From contig LSRX01000168.1 in the NCBI GenBank assembly GCA_001939145.1, positions 126,627 to 190,626 of the forward strand: a DNA stretch of 64,000 nt. Reading direction: 5' to 3'. Position 1 is the first letter of the stretch. Every line of letters begins with the position of its first letter. Under the pieces are notes generated by a model, which saw nothing but the letters and a program-made list of their open reading frames with translations, did no database searches and was not told where the DNA came from. This DNA comes from Symbiodinium microadriaticum (lineage: Eukaryota; Sar; Dinophyceae; Suessiales; Symbiodiniaceae). The translations under genes were made by a program, and so were the position numbers. Below are positions 45,986-58,380 of this stretch, in pieces.

Positions 45986-46092
45986 CCCAGAGGCTCTACA
46001 TATACTACCATTCTGGAATGAGGCCCCAAAAGACCATCCGCATCATGGCTTTGGTGACCTAATTCCATACTAGTAGCATATAGGGAGCTCAT
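45986..46092. mobile_element. foldback element, family L (L2)
   Basis: CCCAGAGGCTCTACATATAC on the left; ATACTAGTAGCATATAGGGA on the right. The centre carries CCCCAAAAGACCATCCGCAT. It is the third element of the C1-D2-L2 row. Confidence 0.65.
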
Positions 46093-46134
46093 TGGTAAAG
46101 TAAACGTTGTAAAAAAAACCCTAAGCCCTAAACC

Positions 46135-46180
46135 TTAAAAGGGTTTAGGGTTCAGGGTTTAGGGTTTAGGGTTTTGAACC
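46135..46180. repeat. telomere-like run, TTTAGGG strand
   Basis: GGGTTTA and GGGTTCA units directly after CCCTAAA units at 46120-46138, so the strand switches with no spacer. Confidence 0.85.
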
Positions 46181-46314
46181 TAGCAACTTAACAAGACTGG
46201 AAATGAGGCCAAAGCCCGAGAAAACCAAGCCTGATGAAACCCCATAAGTGCTACTACAGCACCATATAGTCAGCCCTACCGAAGCCTCTAGAAACCTTGT
46301 AAGCTTCAACCCAA

Positions 46315-46660
46315 AGCCCGAAATCCTTAAACCCTGCACCCAAGACCCTAAACCTGAAGCCCTCAAAACCCAAGACTCCACCAAACCCCAAAGCCCTGTA
46401 AGCCCAAGTCCTAGACACCCTAACCCCTAAACCCTACAAGCCCAAAGTCTAAATCCAAGACCCTGAACCCAAGACGCAAGACTCTAAAACCGACCCCCCT
46501 AGTTCCTAAACTTAAATCCTAAACGCCTAAAAACCCAAGACCCTAAACTCCCTAAACTCAAGACCCAGAACCTTGAACCTGAACCCTAAGCCCTAAGCCC
46601 TAGACCCTGAACCCTAAAGCCTAAACTCCCTAATCCCAAGACCCAGAACCTTGAACCCGG
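46315..46660. repeat. highly degenerate CCCTAAA-type sequence
   Basis: Continuous AAACCC/AAGACCC variants with 7-9 base spacing, far more diverged than the perfect arrays. Confidence 0.75.
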
Positions 46661-46741
46661 CCTTTCCCTCTGTCTTGCTTTCCGCCTTGGACGCGGCCTT
46701 GCCAGTCGCCTGCCCAGAAAGGCCGAGAGCAGCCGAAGAAA

Positions 46742-46866
46742 GGGGCCGTAATAACGAGAACAAGGGTCTAACGGGGCCGTAATGACTAGAAGAGGGGTCT
46801 AAAGGGGCCGCAATAACTAGAAGGGTCGGTCTAAAGGGGCCATAATGACTAGAATAAGGGCCTAGG
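46742..46866. repeat. 31-bp tandem repeat derived from a family M end
   Basis: Four units beginning GGGGCCRYAATRACTAGAA at 46742, 46773, 46804 and 46836. The unit matches the terminal arm of family M (GGGGCCTTAATAACTAGAAT at 48306), so an element end seems to have become a minisatellite. Confidence 0.8.
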
Positions 46867-47758
46867 GTTCCTGTGAGAGTGCCTGAAAAAGGGCTCCATG
46901 ATAGTGGGGGCTGCATGGTTAGAATAGGGTCTTTGGGTATATTACAAGGAGTAATGTTGGTACTCATTTTCAGCTTCCATAGCAAGGAGCTCGTTGGCAT
47001 AATTCCCTGATGCCCCATGTATGCAATGTAACAGTATATACATGTATATACTTTGTCCTTACAGTGTCCAATTAATATAGGTACTGTAGTGCCAACTGAT
47101 ATTGTACACGGGTACATGGTCCCTTTGGGATTATACTGAGGAGCCCGTTAGATATTCGGAATACGGGAGGAAGGCTGTTCGAACTAGCTGGGCTTCTCAG
47201 TGACCTCTTCAAAACAGGGATCAACTTTGTCCTACTCGTCCTTCGATATGAGGGGACCCCATAAAGCAAAGGGGACTGCTGGGGGACCTAGTTGGACCTG
47301 TAGAGCAGTTGCATAACAAAGACCAGTGCTGAAACCCAAGCTTGCAGGTCCTGCACTCTGCACCTAATGTGCAAGCCTGGTTATTAATTGCCCTGGGTAG
47401 TTTGAGGTAGTTGGTAGGGCTTCAACCATCTTAACCTCGGTTCGACAGTGCACAGGGTGCGTCGACCACATGTGCACCGCGGATTTCTCCAACCTTAAGC
47501 GCGAAATGACCCTTAAAAGTAAGCGCCCTATACCCTTATACTATGAACTACTATATGGTATATGAACCTTAAACCCTTTTGGGGTTCATTTCGTCCTTAC
47601 GGAACATGGCCCGACTGGCGCGCGAGGCTCTCTGCATCAGGCGCTGGAGCAGAAACGGTCGCTTCGGGAAGCCGCCCCAAAGTGGGCAAACGTAGCGCGT
47701 GAGGGCCCGGTGTCTTTGGCCAACCACCCAGCCCCAAGACCAACTTCACCTGCCTTTG

Positions 47759-47840
47759 CCCTCAAAGAACTCATATTTTAAGGCTTTTGGGCCTAAAGAC
47801 CCTATCATATGAGGCTTTTGGGCTATTTTGATGCTAAGGG
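47759..47840. mobile_element. foldback element, family B variant (B11)
   Basis: CCCTCAAAGAACTCATATTT ... GGCTATTTTGATGCTAAGGG, the same subfamily as B7. Confidence 0.7.
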
Positions 47841-48297
47841 TTGGGGTTTGGAGTTAGGCTTCACAGTTCAGGGCTTTGGGCTGAGGTTCGAGGGTTTCGG
47901 GCTTAGGGTTTGGAGTCCAAGATTTGTCGTTATCATCATGCGACCCTTCTCTTCTCAGTCAACCACAACATGTGCTGCAACTGATGATATGAATAATAAA
48001 GTACTAATTAAGTAAGAGCATACAGCATAAGAACATATATACTGAGAACAAGACTTTGGTGTTAAGGTAACTCTGCTGTGACCATGGAAAGGCCACGAGG
48101 GAATTTCGTGGTTTTGCTGCGAATTCTTCGTTGTACTATATTACCCTGATAAACCCCTTTAAATACACTTGTATCAACATGACCTTCATGAATGCACTTC
48201 ACTGTAAGACCCTACATCAAAGCCCCTTCTGACAGCACCCTCAAAGCCAGAAAAAAAAACAAAAAAAAAGCACCCTAGGCCCGACCTGTGGCCCAAC

Positions 48298-48409
48298 ATA
48301 ATGTAGGGGCCTTAATAACTAGAATAGGGTTTTGGGGCCCATTATACTATAAAGATAATGAGGAACCCCCAAAAATAGTATTGGTAATTATTTAGGCCCC
48401 TACATTACC
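48298..48409. mobile_element. foldback element, family M (M1)
   Basis: ATAATGTAGGGGCCTTAATA ... TTATTTAGGCCCCTACATTA, about 112 bp with nearly perfect arms; centre GCCCATTATACTATAAAGAT. Confidence 0.85.
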
Positions 48410-49499
48410 TACATGTTTGAAGATTTAAACAACAGAAACCCTGAGAAGCAAGCCTCACAAAAAAAGTAGGGTTTTTTGCCGGCTACAGGGTCCTAAACCC
48501 TAAACACTAAACCCTAAAACCCTAAAGCCCTGAAGCCCTAAAAACCCTATACTCCCGGCCGGGTGATCATTGAGACTGCTGCCTTTGCTTCCACGCTGGG
48601 AGCTCGGACTGCTGGTGCAGGAGTGCGATCTCGGATCAGGGCTTAGGCCGCGGGTTTTATAGCGGCTTATGGGGTTTAGGGTTTTGGGTTTAGGGTTTTG
48701 GTATAAGGTTCCTTCTTTGAGTGGCTATAAGGAATCGGTGTAAGGTTCCTTCAAAGGGCTTTCAGGCTCCAAGGGGCTACAAGGAGGTCTGTAGGGCTTC
48801 TTTGCCAGCTCCTGTAAGGCTTTAGGGTTTCGGATCAGACTTTGGCTGCGGTGTATAGGGGTTTGTGGCTTTCTTTCTTTAAGGGGTCATATGGCGGTTT
48901 ATATGACTGGGCTCGCTCGAAGTCGTTAGTTGAGGAACAGCTAAGGGCACATAAGTGTAGCCCTGGACAAAACACTCGGCTTGGCTGTAAGGGCCGAGAA
49001 GGAAAACCTGGGCTACTTTACCGGTTCCTTTGGCGGTTTAGGGTTGAGGGATCAGGCTTAGGCCGTGGTTTAGAGAAATTTGCTTGGCTGACTTCTGTTT
49101 CGGGATCGGGCTTAGGCTCTTTTCTCTGAGTCTCTGACGAAAAAAATGCCTTTTAAGGGCACTGCAAAGGCTCTATACAAGGACTAAACTGTTGCTAAGG
49201 ATAAGAGGGCTTTGTCGTATGCGTTCTATTCCCAAAGGGTCTAAAGTACCTGTATAATGGAAAGTAGGGTTTCTACATTAGGAATAACTCTTATGTTCTT
49301 CCGAGGCAGCGACAACCCATTGCTTTCTATCTCGAGTGTACCATACTGAATAGCAGGTTTTGCCCTTTAACTATAATATATGCCCCTCTAAAACGGTAAC
49401 CTTAAGGGTCCAGGTACCTACTCATAGTGAACACCATGGTCTTGAAAGAGCTCATGACCAATACCTGCACAGTACTTTACCGGAAGTGGGCACTGTATA

Positions 49500-49589
49500 C
49501 CCATAGGCTCCAACGTAGTTCCTTTTTGGGGTTACCTTATAGGATCTTAAATATAAAGCACAAAAAGGAACTACTTTGGAGCCTCTGGG
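49500..49589. mobile_element. foldback element, family A (A5)
   Basis: CCCATAGGCTCCAACGTAGT ... AACTACTTTGGAGCCTCTGGG. Paired changes on both arms (GGCTCCAA / TTGGAGCC) keep the hairpin paired despite divergence from the family consensus. Confidence 0.8.
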
Positions 49590-50270
49590 TAATTACACTC
49601 CTGTAGGAACGCAGCGGCTACAGAACCGTGGACAGTAGACATAACTGGGCTTCCAGCTTCAACCCTAAAGGCCTATACAGAGGCTCTAGACCGCACATCC
49701 TAACCCCTCAAGCCCCTAAACCCGCAGACCCTAAACTCTAAACCCTGAAGCCCAAGCCCTAGCCCCAGACTTCTCTCTGCCAAACTCCATTATTGTATAG
49801 TTAATGGGAGCCCAGACACACCAAACGCAATTAAGTATACCACTGAACAACCTAGTACCTTGACCTTCGTTCATATTGGGAAGTTACAGTTCCACAAACC
49901 CCATAACCCTATGCGCGAGACGAACCTCGACAATGACAATAAGAACTAAGCCGAACTCCTGCGTCCCCATACAAAAGCTACCTCCTTGGGTTTAGGGTTC
50001 AGGGTTTAGGCTAGCAACATGCAAAATTGATGCTTAACGCAGTCAAGCACAAACACGATCATATGCGCTCTAAGATGCCAAAAATAGACAATAAACACGC
50101 ATGAGTACCCTGTTATGAAACTATAAACCCCATTATAAAGTTAGAAACTCTGCTATGGCAGCTAATTATTTTCAACCCCAAAATCGTAGTTTAAAGCCCC
50201 GTTACAACCTCCAAAACCCTATTGTAAACCATAAACCCTAGAGCCCATAGGCCCTAAAACTTATCGAACC
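49590..50270. other. gene-free stretch
   Basis: Degenerate CCCTAAA material at 49660-49770 and 50215-50265 with low-copy sequence between. No coding signal seen. Confidence 0.5.
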
Positions 50271-50272
50271 CA

Positions 50273-50323
50273 TATATATATATATATATATATATATATC
50301 TATGTATGTATGTATGTATGTAT
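50273..50323. repeat. (TA)n-(TATG)n microsatellite
   Basis: Simple repeat. Confidence 0.95.
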
Positions 50324-50784
50324 ATCCATCCCTTTAAAGCAGCCCTTAAAAGGAACCCTAAACCCCTAAAGCGCTAAGTTTGGCGCCAGGTGGAGGACCG
50401 GCTGGGCGGTAGCCAGTGCTCGTCCTGTGCGTCCCCACCGATGTCGGACATAGAGTTCAGGGTTTAGGGCATGTTTTTAAAGGTTTGGGGCTTAGGGATT
50501 CGGGTGTAGGGACTATGCCGTTTAGGGTTTAGGGTTTAGAAGTTAGGAGTTAAGGGTTTAAGGTTTTGGGATTTCTCTTCAGGATCGAGGTTTGGGGGAT
50601 GCTCTGGGCTGATACGGCTATTGATGTATAAATGGTGCAGACACGACGGCCTCAGGTATGTCAGGTAGTCTTATGGTTCAGGAATATACAAACTCATCAC
50701 GCTACCCAGTGTGGGTAGTACATTTAATATGAATTACAATAATGCCCCGAACCCTGCACGCTAAACTCAAAACCCTGAACTAAC

Positions 50785-50890
50785 CGGAAGGGTCCTTGGT
50801 ACCGTGAAGCGCGATACCTTCCCCAATCAGAATGATGATTCCTAAAATAGAAACCGTACATTCTGCTAAAATATAGGTACGTGGACAAGA
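50785..50890. mobile_element. foldback element, family I (I3)
   Basis: GGAAGGGTCCTTGGTACCGT ... AAATATAGGTACGTGGACAA, with ATACCTTCCCCAATCAGAAT and CCTAAAATAGAAACCGTACA inside, shared with I4 and the 29.6 kb copy. Confidence 0.6.
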
Positions 50891-51363
50891 TGGCTACAGC
50901 ACGTTCAGTGCCAGAGCACATCTGAAGACCAGGGATTAGGTTCTACAGTGGGGTCTCAGGGATTAGGGTTTGAATGGGGGTTAGGGTTTAGGGTTTTAGC
51001 TGTTTGGGCTTGAATGGTAAGATAGCATAAGCATGCATAAAGCCCGGCAAGCCTTGCCCATTTATTCCTGCAAAACCTGTATCGATCCTTGATGAGAACT
51101 GGAACCGGCAAAACTTCCTCCCCAAGGTTGTCGGGTAAGGTAGGGCTTCATTGCTGAACCCGGAAAACTGCCCACGCGGACCTTTTGTCATAGGGACCCT
51201 TAGGGGGGTATGGGGGAGGGGGGGAGGCGACTACGCTTCCTTAAATTGGCCTTGTTCGGTCCTTGTTACTGGTATTAAGGACCACTGCCACCCCTCCGCC
51301 CTATCCTATCCCCTCAAGGGTCCCTATGATTTTGCATCCAACCACGAAAGAACCCTCAAATGA

Positions 51364-52570
51364 ATGGGTTCTGGGTAATTAGGGAACATACTTTATCCAT
51401 CACAAGGATCTATGGTGAGCAACATGGTTGCATGACTATTTATGGTTACATTTAAAATTTAATATTATTGTTACTGCGGGTCTTGTTATTGTTAGTATTC
51501 TTGAAGCCGAATAGAGCCCTGGAGGGATCTCGCAAAGAGCAGGGAGGCCACCAAACTCCAAACCTAAAACCCAACAGCCCTAAGTTTAGGGTTTAGGATT
51601 CAGGGCTTAGGGTTTAGGATTCAGGGCCTAGGGTTTAGCATTTAGGGCTTGGGGTTTAGGGTTGAGCATTCAGGGCTTACTTTACAACAATGGCCCCTGG
51701 CTCAACACCTAAAGTCTAGAACCCTAAACACATAAACCAGGTTTCGTTACTCTAGACTCACCATATGAGTACCTACAATATACAATCACCACGGTCAAAA
51801 CCAACCGTGTGTACACTCATCAAAATCAGAACACCTCAAACCCTAAACCCTAAACCAAAAACCCAATATAACCCTGAACCCTCTTAAGTCCCTAGAGAGA
51901 ACCTCACAGGCCAAGAACAAGAACGCATCATCACTACTCCACCTCGCTGAAGAAGCACCGGGTGTATTAGCACCTGCAGAACAGAAAAAACATGGCCGTT
52001 TTCTTTGGCGTTTCAGACCAAGGGCTTTGCCTCTTCGAGCAGGGTTGAGGGCTTCAGGGCTTTAGGTTTAGGGTTTAGGGTTTAGGGTTCTGGTAGGGTG
52101 GCGGAACCAAAAAACACGAACACGAAGCACCGTACAGCAGTATTTGATGATTTAGGGGTGTCGGAATACCAAGGCCAACCACGCAGGAGCCGAGGGTTTG
52201 GGCTTCAAGGTTTAGGGCCTAGGGCTTCGGGTTTTTTTCCACAAACGAGAACTACAAATACACAATTGTACGTGTTGCTTACGGTGGTCGCGAAGGACCT
52301 GAGGAAGAACCCAATACACAGTGTGTCAAAGGATGGGGACCGTCATCTCGGTCGTTGTCTTGCTTCATCATAGCCTTTACTTTCGGTAGGCCGGTAGGCA
52401 TCGAGATTGAGATCCTCGGGTATACTGTATACTGTTGGCTTTGTCTGGGGGCTTTCACGTTTATTCTACTTCGCAACGGTACGCTGCAGGGTTTAATTTC
52501 TGGGATTCGTATTCTGCTGCCTCGCAGGTCCACGTCGGAAGTTTTGGCTGCTTTAGGGCTTAGGGTTTAG
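51364..52570. other. gene-free stretch with small heptamer runs
   Basis: TTTAGGG-type runs at 51583-51670, CCCTAAA at 51838-51855 and TTTAGGG at 52060-52090. Frames of up to 91 codons overlap on both strands without motifs. Confidence 0.45.
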
Positions 52571-53087
52571 GGGTTTAGGGTTTTTAGACTGCGTTTAGGT
52601 GGGGTCCTGGGAAGGACTCCTTCAACCTGCCTGGCGGTCTGGATGCTGTACCTGTCCCAGCGGCTGGCGGCCTCGAGCAGATTTCTATTTGCCCAGGAGC
52701 TGAAGTCAAAGGACCTAAGTAGTTTTTGCCCGAAACCCTAAACCCTAAACTTTGGCTTTGGGTTTCGGGTACCAGTTCATGTTCTTGGCCCTGCCAGTAT
52801 GTACAATGCTGGTAATTAGTACCATTGGGTAGTGCAAACTTGCCATATCGCCGGCAGCAAGCTTGCTCCATTGCGGTACCTTAGAATGAGCGCCGTAACC
52901 AGAACCCAGTTTTGTTGCAACTGTGGAAAGAATGGTCGGTAAGGGTTGAGTTGTGGCTTGCTTTAAGATGGAGGTTCTACGATTCCGGTTGAGTATTGGG
53001 GTTCCATGGTCGCAAAGGGTCCTGATTGCTACAGGGTAGATAATAGGAATTTGGCTTGGGTACGTATCCCCCTACAAAGGTGCTTAG

Positions 53088-53113
53088 CCCTAAGGCTCAA
53101 AACAGCCCAAAAG
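53088..53113. mobile_element. family B foldback, one-arm fragment (B12)
   Basis: Only CCCTAAGGCTCAAAACAGCC is present. It is cut off just before TAGGCTAGGGTTTTGGG. Confidence 0.6.
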
Positions 53114-53116
53114 TAG

Positions 53117-53475
53117 GCTAGGGTTTTGGGTTTCGGGACCCTAAAATCCTTAAAGGAACCATAGGACCCGTTCGGGTTTAAGGGCGAGGGGTTTAGGGTT
53201 TAGGAGTTTATGCAAGCAGTCAGGGGGTTTAGGCTAGGGTTTAGGGTTTCGGGACCCTAAAATCCTTAAAGGAATCCTTGACGAAGGAACCCTAAAACCC
53301 GTAAAAGGAACCCCTAAAGGAACCCCTATAGATCCCTTTAATGGACCCCTTAAAGGAACCCTGGACGAAGGAACCCTAAAAACTTTAAAGGAACCCTTGA
53401 CGAAGGAACCCTAAAACCCTTAAAAGGAACCCCTAAAGGAACCCTTAAACCCTTAAAAGGAACCCTTAAAGCAAG
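53117..53475. repeat. 116-bp duplication and GGAACCC minisatellite
   Basis: TTTCGGGACCCTAAAATCCT starts at 53131 and again at 53247. The second copy runs into irregular tandem units of GACGAAGGAACCCTAAAAC and AAAGGAACCCCTAAAGGAAC. Confidence 0.8.
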
Positions 53476-53562
53476 CATAGGACCCTTTCGGGTGCCATTG
53501 GCGCCTTGCACCCGCTGGCGCAGCCGGACCAGCCTGGCAGAAGAAAACCGATAGCAAATAAA

Positions 53563-53822
53563 TGGTTTAGGGTTTAGGGTTTAAGGGTTTAGGGTTTAAG
53601 GGTTTAGAGTTTAGGGTTTAGGGTTTAAGGGTTTAGGGTTTGGGGGTTTAGGGTTTGGGGGTTTAGGGTTTAAAGGATTAGGTTTAGGGGTTTAGGGTTT
53701 AGGGGTCTAGGGTTTAAGGGTCTAGGGTTCAGGGGTTTAGGGTTTAGGGGTTTGGGGTTTTTGGGTCTGGGGGTTTGGGGTTTAGGGTTTAAGGGTTTAA
53801 GGTTTGAGGGTTTAGGGTTTAG
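53563..53822. repeat. telomere-like array, TTTAGGG strand
   Basis: TTTAGGG, TTTAAGGG and TTTGGGGG units. The minus-strand reading gives LNPKP-type peptides. Confidence 0.9.
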
Positions 53823-54444
53823 GCCCCGATAGTATCCCCATAAGGGAGCCCTTGAAAGGAGCCCCATTGGAACCATTCAGACTAAATTAAACCCTACAAG
53901 CCCCGTCCAATATCCCTGAATCAATGATTCAGGGTGTAGGCTTTGAAGGGCTCTTTTCGGCTGCACGAAGTCGCATTCGAGGTTTAGGGTTTAGGGACCA
54001 TCATATGTATGCCGTCTTTTCTAAGTAGGACCCCTAATAGGACTTAAGGGCCTATTCCTTAATGGATATTGAAAGGTCTGGGAAGCTGGACACTCCCAAA
54101 ACCCCCTGGTAGGTCAGGGCCTTTAGAAGATTCAGGGTTTGGGTTTCAGAGGAATCGGCCGAATAGGCGTTACCAGGGATTGAATGGGGTTCTATGGTGC
54201 TTTGCAGGAGTAAACCTGAAACCAAATTCAGAATACAGGGTGACTGCCTGATTAAAGCCTTTCTGGCGGCAAGGTTTCCTTGGCGGATGAAATATGGCTT
54301 ATAATGACGGGCCAGGTCGAGGGCTGCAGGGTTCCAGTAAGGTTAACACAGTTAAACAACCCAAACAAGCATAGCAGGTGGGCATTGGACAACTGAGCTT
54401 GTAGAGCATCACTCGGAGACTAAATTCATTGATTCTCCACATCC

Positions 54445-54660
54445 CTATGCTGTACTTTTACTTGGCACCCTTGCAGTAATTTGAATTTTGGCTGTTTCGC
54501 AGGGCTGCTCGAATTCTGCGAAGACTTGTGCCCCGCACGGCCCAGCTTCCGCCTGGGCGGGATCTGATCACTGAGCCCTATCACAGCTGACTGGATCTGC
54601 GACCAGGTGAGCAAGATCCTCCTGATCGCCCCAAAAGCCGTTCTCCATAATGAAGCATCC
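54445..54660 (-). pseudogene. possible RRM-type exon relic with internal stop
   Basis: One minus-strand frame reads ENGFWGDQEDLAHLVADP, an in-frame stop, then GPCGAQVFAEFEQPCETAKI. The 'G.VF.EFE....C..A' pattern is reminiscent of the last strands of an RNA-recognition motif such as the third RRM of U2AF large subunit. That is a weak visual similarity only. An overlapping shifted frame (54426-54668) is also open. If real, it is a fragment and non-functional. Confidence 0.2.
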
Positions 54661-55436
54661 ATGTCCATACATGCCTAAGATCCTCAGGACCGTATGAAAG
54701 TGGTACGATTAGGCCAACGTTGCAATCCGAAGTTCGTCCGACCACTGGTCTGAACCATGCGCAATGGCAAGCCCTTTCAAACTGACCGATCATAGACGAT
54801 AAACCTGTTATTAAGTGTTTTGAACTAGAGTCTCCTATTTTCTGATGATCTCGAGTCTAGAATGGGATATTTCTGCTCCCGTAGCCCTTAATCGTAGACG
54901 AATCCTGTAATGGAGAAGCTGGCGTGTTATGCCAGAGTGTTCAATAAGTGTTCGGCCTTATAGGGTTTTAACTAGAGTCCCTCTATTTTTCTGAAATGTT
55001 CATACATTGCATGAACGGCAGTACCTGATTATTGGGTCCTTTTGACCCGTAGGTATTAGGGCTCTATACTAGAGTCGCGGTTCCACTATCCATCTGCAAC
55101 GCAACTCATAGGCAGATCCCGTAGCCGAGGAGCATGGAAAGTCAGACCAGAGTATTTTGGAGACTTGAGAAGCCGAAGTAGGCTAGGCAGCGCTCTGTGG
55201 TGAAGTCCTAAGACCACGGCTCTAAATTCTAAACCCTGCACACCAAGCCCTAAACCCGGTCTTTCGGGGCCATCAGTTGATTTTGTTTTTGTTTTTTAAG
55301 CTGTGATGGCGCTTCTGCGGTATGCATGTCCTGCAATCGGCACACAACGAAATAGAGGCCAAACAAACAGTTAAACAGCTCAGCACGACCTGAAAAAGCA
55401 TGGACGCTTTCTTTCTTAGGGTTCAGTATAGGACCC

Positions 55437-55540
55437 TACCTATAGTCTCCATTGTAGTTCCTTTTTTTGGTTTAACCAATTCTATATTAAGGATCCCAAA
55501 AGGCAACCCCAAAAAGGAACTACAATGGAGACTACAGGTA
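55437..55540. mobile_element. foldback element, family C (C2)
   Basis: TACCTATAGTCTCCATTGTA ... CTACAATGGAGACTACAGGTA, the best preserved copy. It is followed directly by AACCCTAAAC. Confidence 0.9.
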
Positions 55541-56599
55541 AACCCTAAACAGTAAACCCTAAACCCTAAGGGTTTAGGGTTTTGACATTCTTTTGGCCCA
55601 GTAGGCCCCAAGCTAGTGAACTGCAGCGCTCATGTGACAGCCCTGATAGGGTACCTCCAACTGCCACCCGAACCCCTAAATCCATAAAGGAAAACACCAC
55701 CCCGGTTCTTATAAGCCTAAAACCCACAACCAGAACAGTCCTGTGGCAAAAAATCCGCACCTTCACTACTGTGACCCTATCGCCCAATTAATAAACCCTA
55801 CACACATAAGCCCTGAAACGCTCAACCTTCAATACGATCGGCACCTTCGGGCGTAGCACTGTGCCTGCACCCAGGGCCTTCGGCGTCTCACTTGGGGGCA
55901 CATCTTCAGTCGTGTGCTCGTTCGTGAGTCCACAGGGTCTACGGTTTGAAACATAAGAACCCTCACAGAACCTACACCCTAATTTAACTCGTAACCACTA
56001 ATCTTCCAAACGGGGATCCCTTAAGGTTTACAGCCTACCGTTTAGGGTTTAGGGGTTTAGGGTTTTCCAAAGCCAAGGCGCATTCTGACCAAGTCGACAC
56101 GACATGTGAAACGGGTAGCCGAGAAGGGTGCGAGACTCAAAACAACCAGGACTCAGGGTTTCCCTGGACCTGAATAAACCTAATGCATTTCTAGGGCTCC
56201 TTATTATGATTTCCGTACTATTACATAAGCCTTTTGACACGGGAAGTTACTTTATTTCGGTTTCAGCTGGGGTACATTGGGGTACTCAAGCTTCGGCGGT
56301 ACCTACTTTGGGGTTCCAAGAGCTCCAGGGTTTAAGGCCGCAGGGTGTTGGAATAGCCATTCGGGCCAACACCCCCAGGGCTTCGGGTGGGCTGCAGATG
56401 TAGAAGAACCTTGCACCCGCAAAAGCCAAGCTTCGGCAAGCAAGGTTGCCCCTAAATGATTGGAGCTCAGACGTTGGCGGTCTTGAGCTTTCTTCGGATT
56501 TCAGCCAAACCCATCCAAATTGGCTTAAGCTTTTTGACACATTCGAAGCATTCCCCACCGAGGAAGATAGGGATTAAAATTTAGGGTTTAGGCTACACT

Positions 56600-56705
56600 C
56601 CCAAAGGGTCCTAGGTACTGTTATGGGGGATACTTACCCCAATCATATTCGCAATTCCAAATATGCGGAAACAATAGATTCTACTATATAAATACTGAGG
56701 ACCCA
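56600..56705. mobile_element. foldback element, family I (I4)
   Basis: CCCAAAGGGTCCTAGGTACT ... ATAAATACTGAGGACCC. Confidence 0.6.
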
Positions 56706-56721
56706 GTAGGACTGGGTGCAC

Positions 56722-56829
56722 CGAGAGAGCCCAATACTCCTCAATCAAGGAGTATACGGTAAACCATAAAGATTAAGGCGCGTTAAGAAGAAGTATACTC
56801 CTTGATTAATGAGTACTGGGCTTTCTGGG
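56722..56829. mobile_element. foldback element, family E (E2)
   Basis: GAGAGAGCCCAATACTCCTC ... TGAGTACTGGGCTTTCTGG. It lies only 17 bp from I4. Confidence 0.8.
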
Positions 56830-57626
56830 CATACCAGCCATGGCAAATTTGAAAAAGAAGTTCCACTTCTTTTCGTGAGCAAGGTAAACTAGAGATTGGG
56901 GCTTAGAGCCCCGATGTTGGGGTATATGTTCCTTTCAGGCTTCCTATGTACCTACATAGATTCCTTCAAAAGTTCCTTTCAGTTCCTTTCAGGGTTTTGG
57001 GGCTTCTTTAAGGGTTCCTAAGTAATTAGCTATAAAGTAGAATGAAGTTATTTATGTTAGTACTGTTAAGATTTAGGGAAGGCATCTTTGGGGTTGGGAC
57101 TGCTCGTGAAATCTCCCAAACCCTGCTATTCTACGCAGAACAGCTCAATGAGGTTTCAATGAAGGACTCAGAAGCCGAAACTGAACACCACATTGCGCTA
57201 CAATACATACCCTCACCAAAAATCAAGAAAGCAGGTATACACTAAGCCCCAAACCCCTATAACCCCAGAGCTTAAAGGGTCCCAGTACCTGACGATCACA
57301 TACTTGCTCTCCCAATTAAAACAAAACCTACAAACCTGCTACCCTAAACCCAAACACCTAATTATTGGTTCCTTGGAGCCTTGGGACGCCTGAAGCCTTA
57401 CCAAACCCCGAACGCCGAAACCCTAAACCACTTAACCCCCTAAACTCCAAGACCCCTCAACCCCAAAACCCCTAAACCCCCCAAGCTCTCAACCCTTACA
57501 CCACCATATAGACTGTAGCCATGCCTTTGCCGACGTCGCCGGCGGATTGCGCGAGGCCGCCGCAGGGGTGCCACCTGGCATCTCGAGAGCAAAGGGTTTC
57601 GGGAAGGCCCTTTGACACCCCCAGGG

Positions 57627-57719
57627 CCCAAAGGAACCGATAATTAGGTATTGGGGTCTAGGAAAGTAATCCTGTAGGTTGCTATTTTGGAAAGTATATG
57701 AGTATTAGGTACTTGAACC
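57627..57719. mobile_element. foldback element, family J (J4)
   Basis: CCCAAAGGAACCGATAATTA ... GAGTATTAGGTACTTGAACC. Confidence 0.5.
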
Positions 57720-58380
57720 CTTCAATACAGAACCCTAAGCCTAATAGTACGGTTCAGGGCTCCTCGCTGGTAACAGTACCCTTAAGGGAACCCCGTAGAG
57801 CACCAGTACCCGTAAAGGAGCCCTACTAGCACCCTTAAGGGAACCCTTCTAGAACCTTTCAGGGGAATCGTTGCAGAACCCTTCAGAGGGTTCCACAGGG
57901 GATGCTATAAGGTCTCTATAAGGGATGCTATAACAAATCTTTGCTTTCGAGGGTCTTTGCAAGGCCTACTGAAGGTTCTGTAAGGGGTTGATAGCTTTGT
58001 CGTACGTCCTGTAAGGTTTCGGCAATGTCTTATGAGGCCTATGACTATAAGCTTGCCAGTGAGGTTAAGCATGCATGCGGTTTGGTTCGCAATTCGGGGA
58101 TTCGTGTGTTATACAGTGTTGTTTGAGCTCCAAAAGAACCCTTATATTGTAAGGACCCCTAGTTGTCCGATTTGTTGGCTGCTCGGTAAACAGCAAGGGG
58201 TAAACTCTAAACCTTAAGGGTTTGCCCTTGCATGCTGGTCCCGGTGAATGCCTCCTGGAGAGCTCGTGCGCGCAGCATTTGGTCTTGGTCGGAGCCCTGT
58301 CGGGTTTAGGGCTTGTGTGGCTTTGATTGCCCAGTGCTTGCTTTCTTTGGTTGTTTTGACTTCTTGCGTAGGGTGTTTTC
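57720..58380. other. GGAACCC-rich sequence, no gene
   Basis: Irregular AAGGGAACCC repeats at 57780-57895, then low-copy sequence. No coding signal recognised. Confidence 0.5.

Noticed and set aside
53670-53876. Frames with LNPKPLNPKP-type peptides here and at 8593, 12157, 33371 and 46248
   Set aside because: LNPKP is what the CCCTAAA heptamer encodes, so these are translated repeats.
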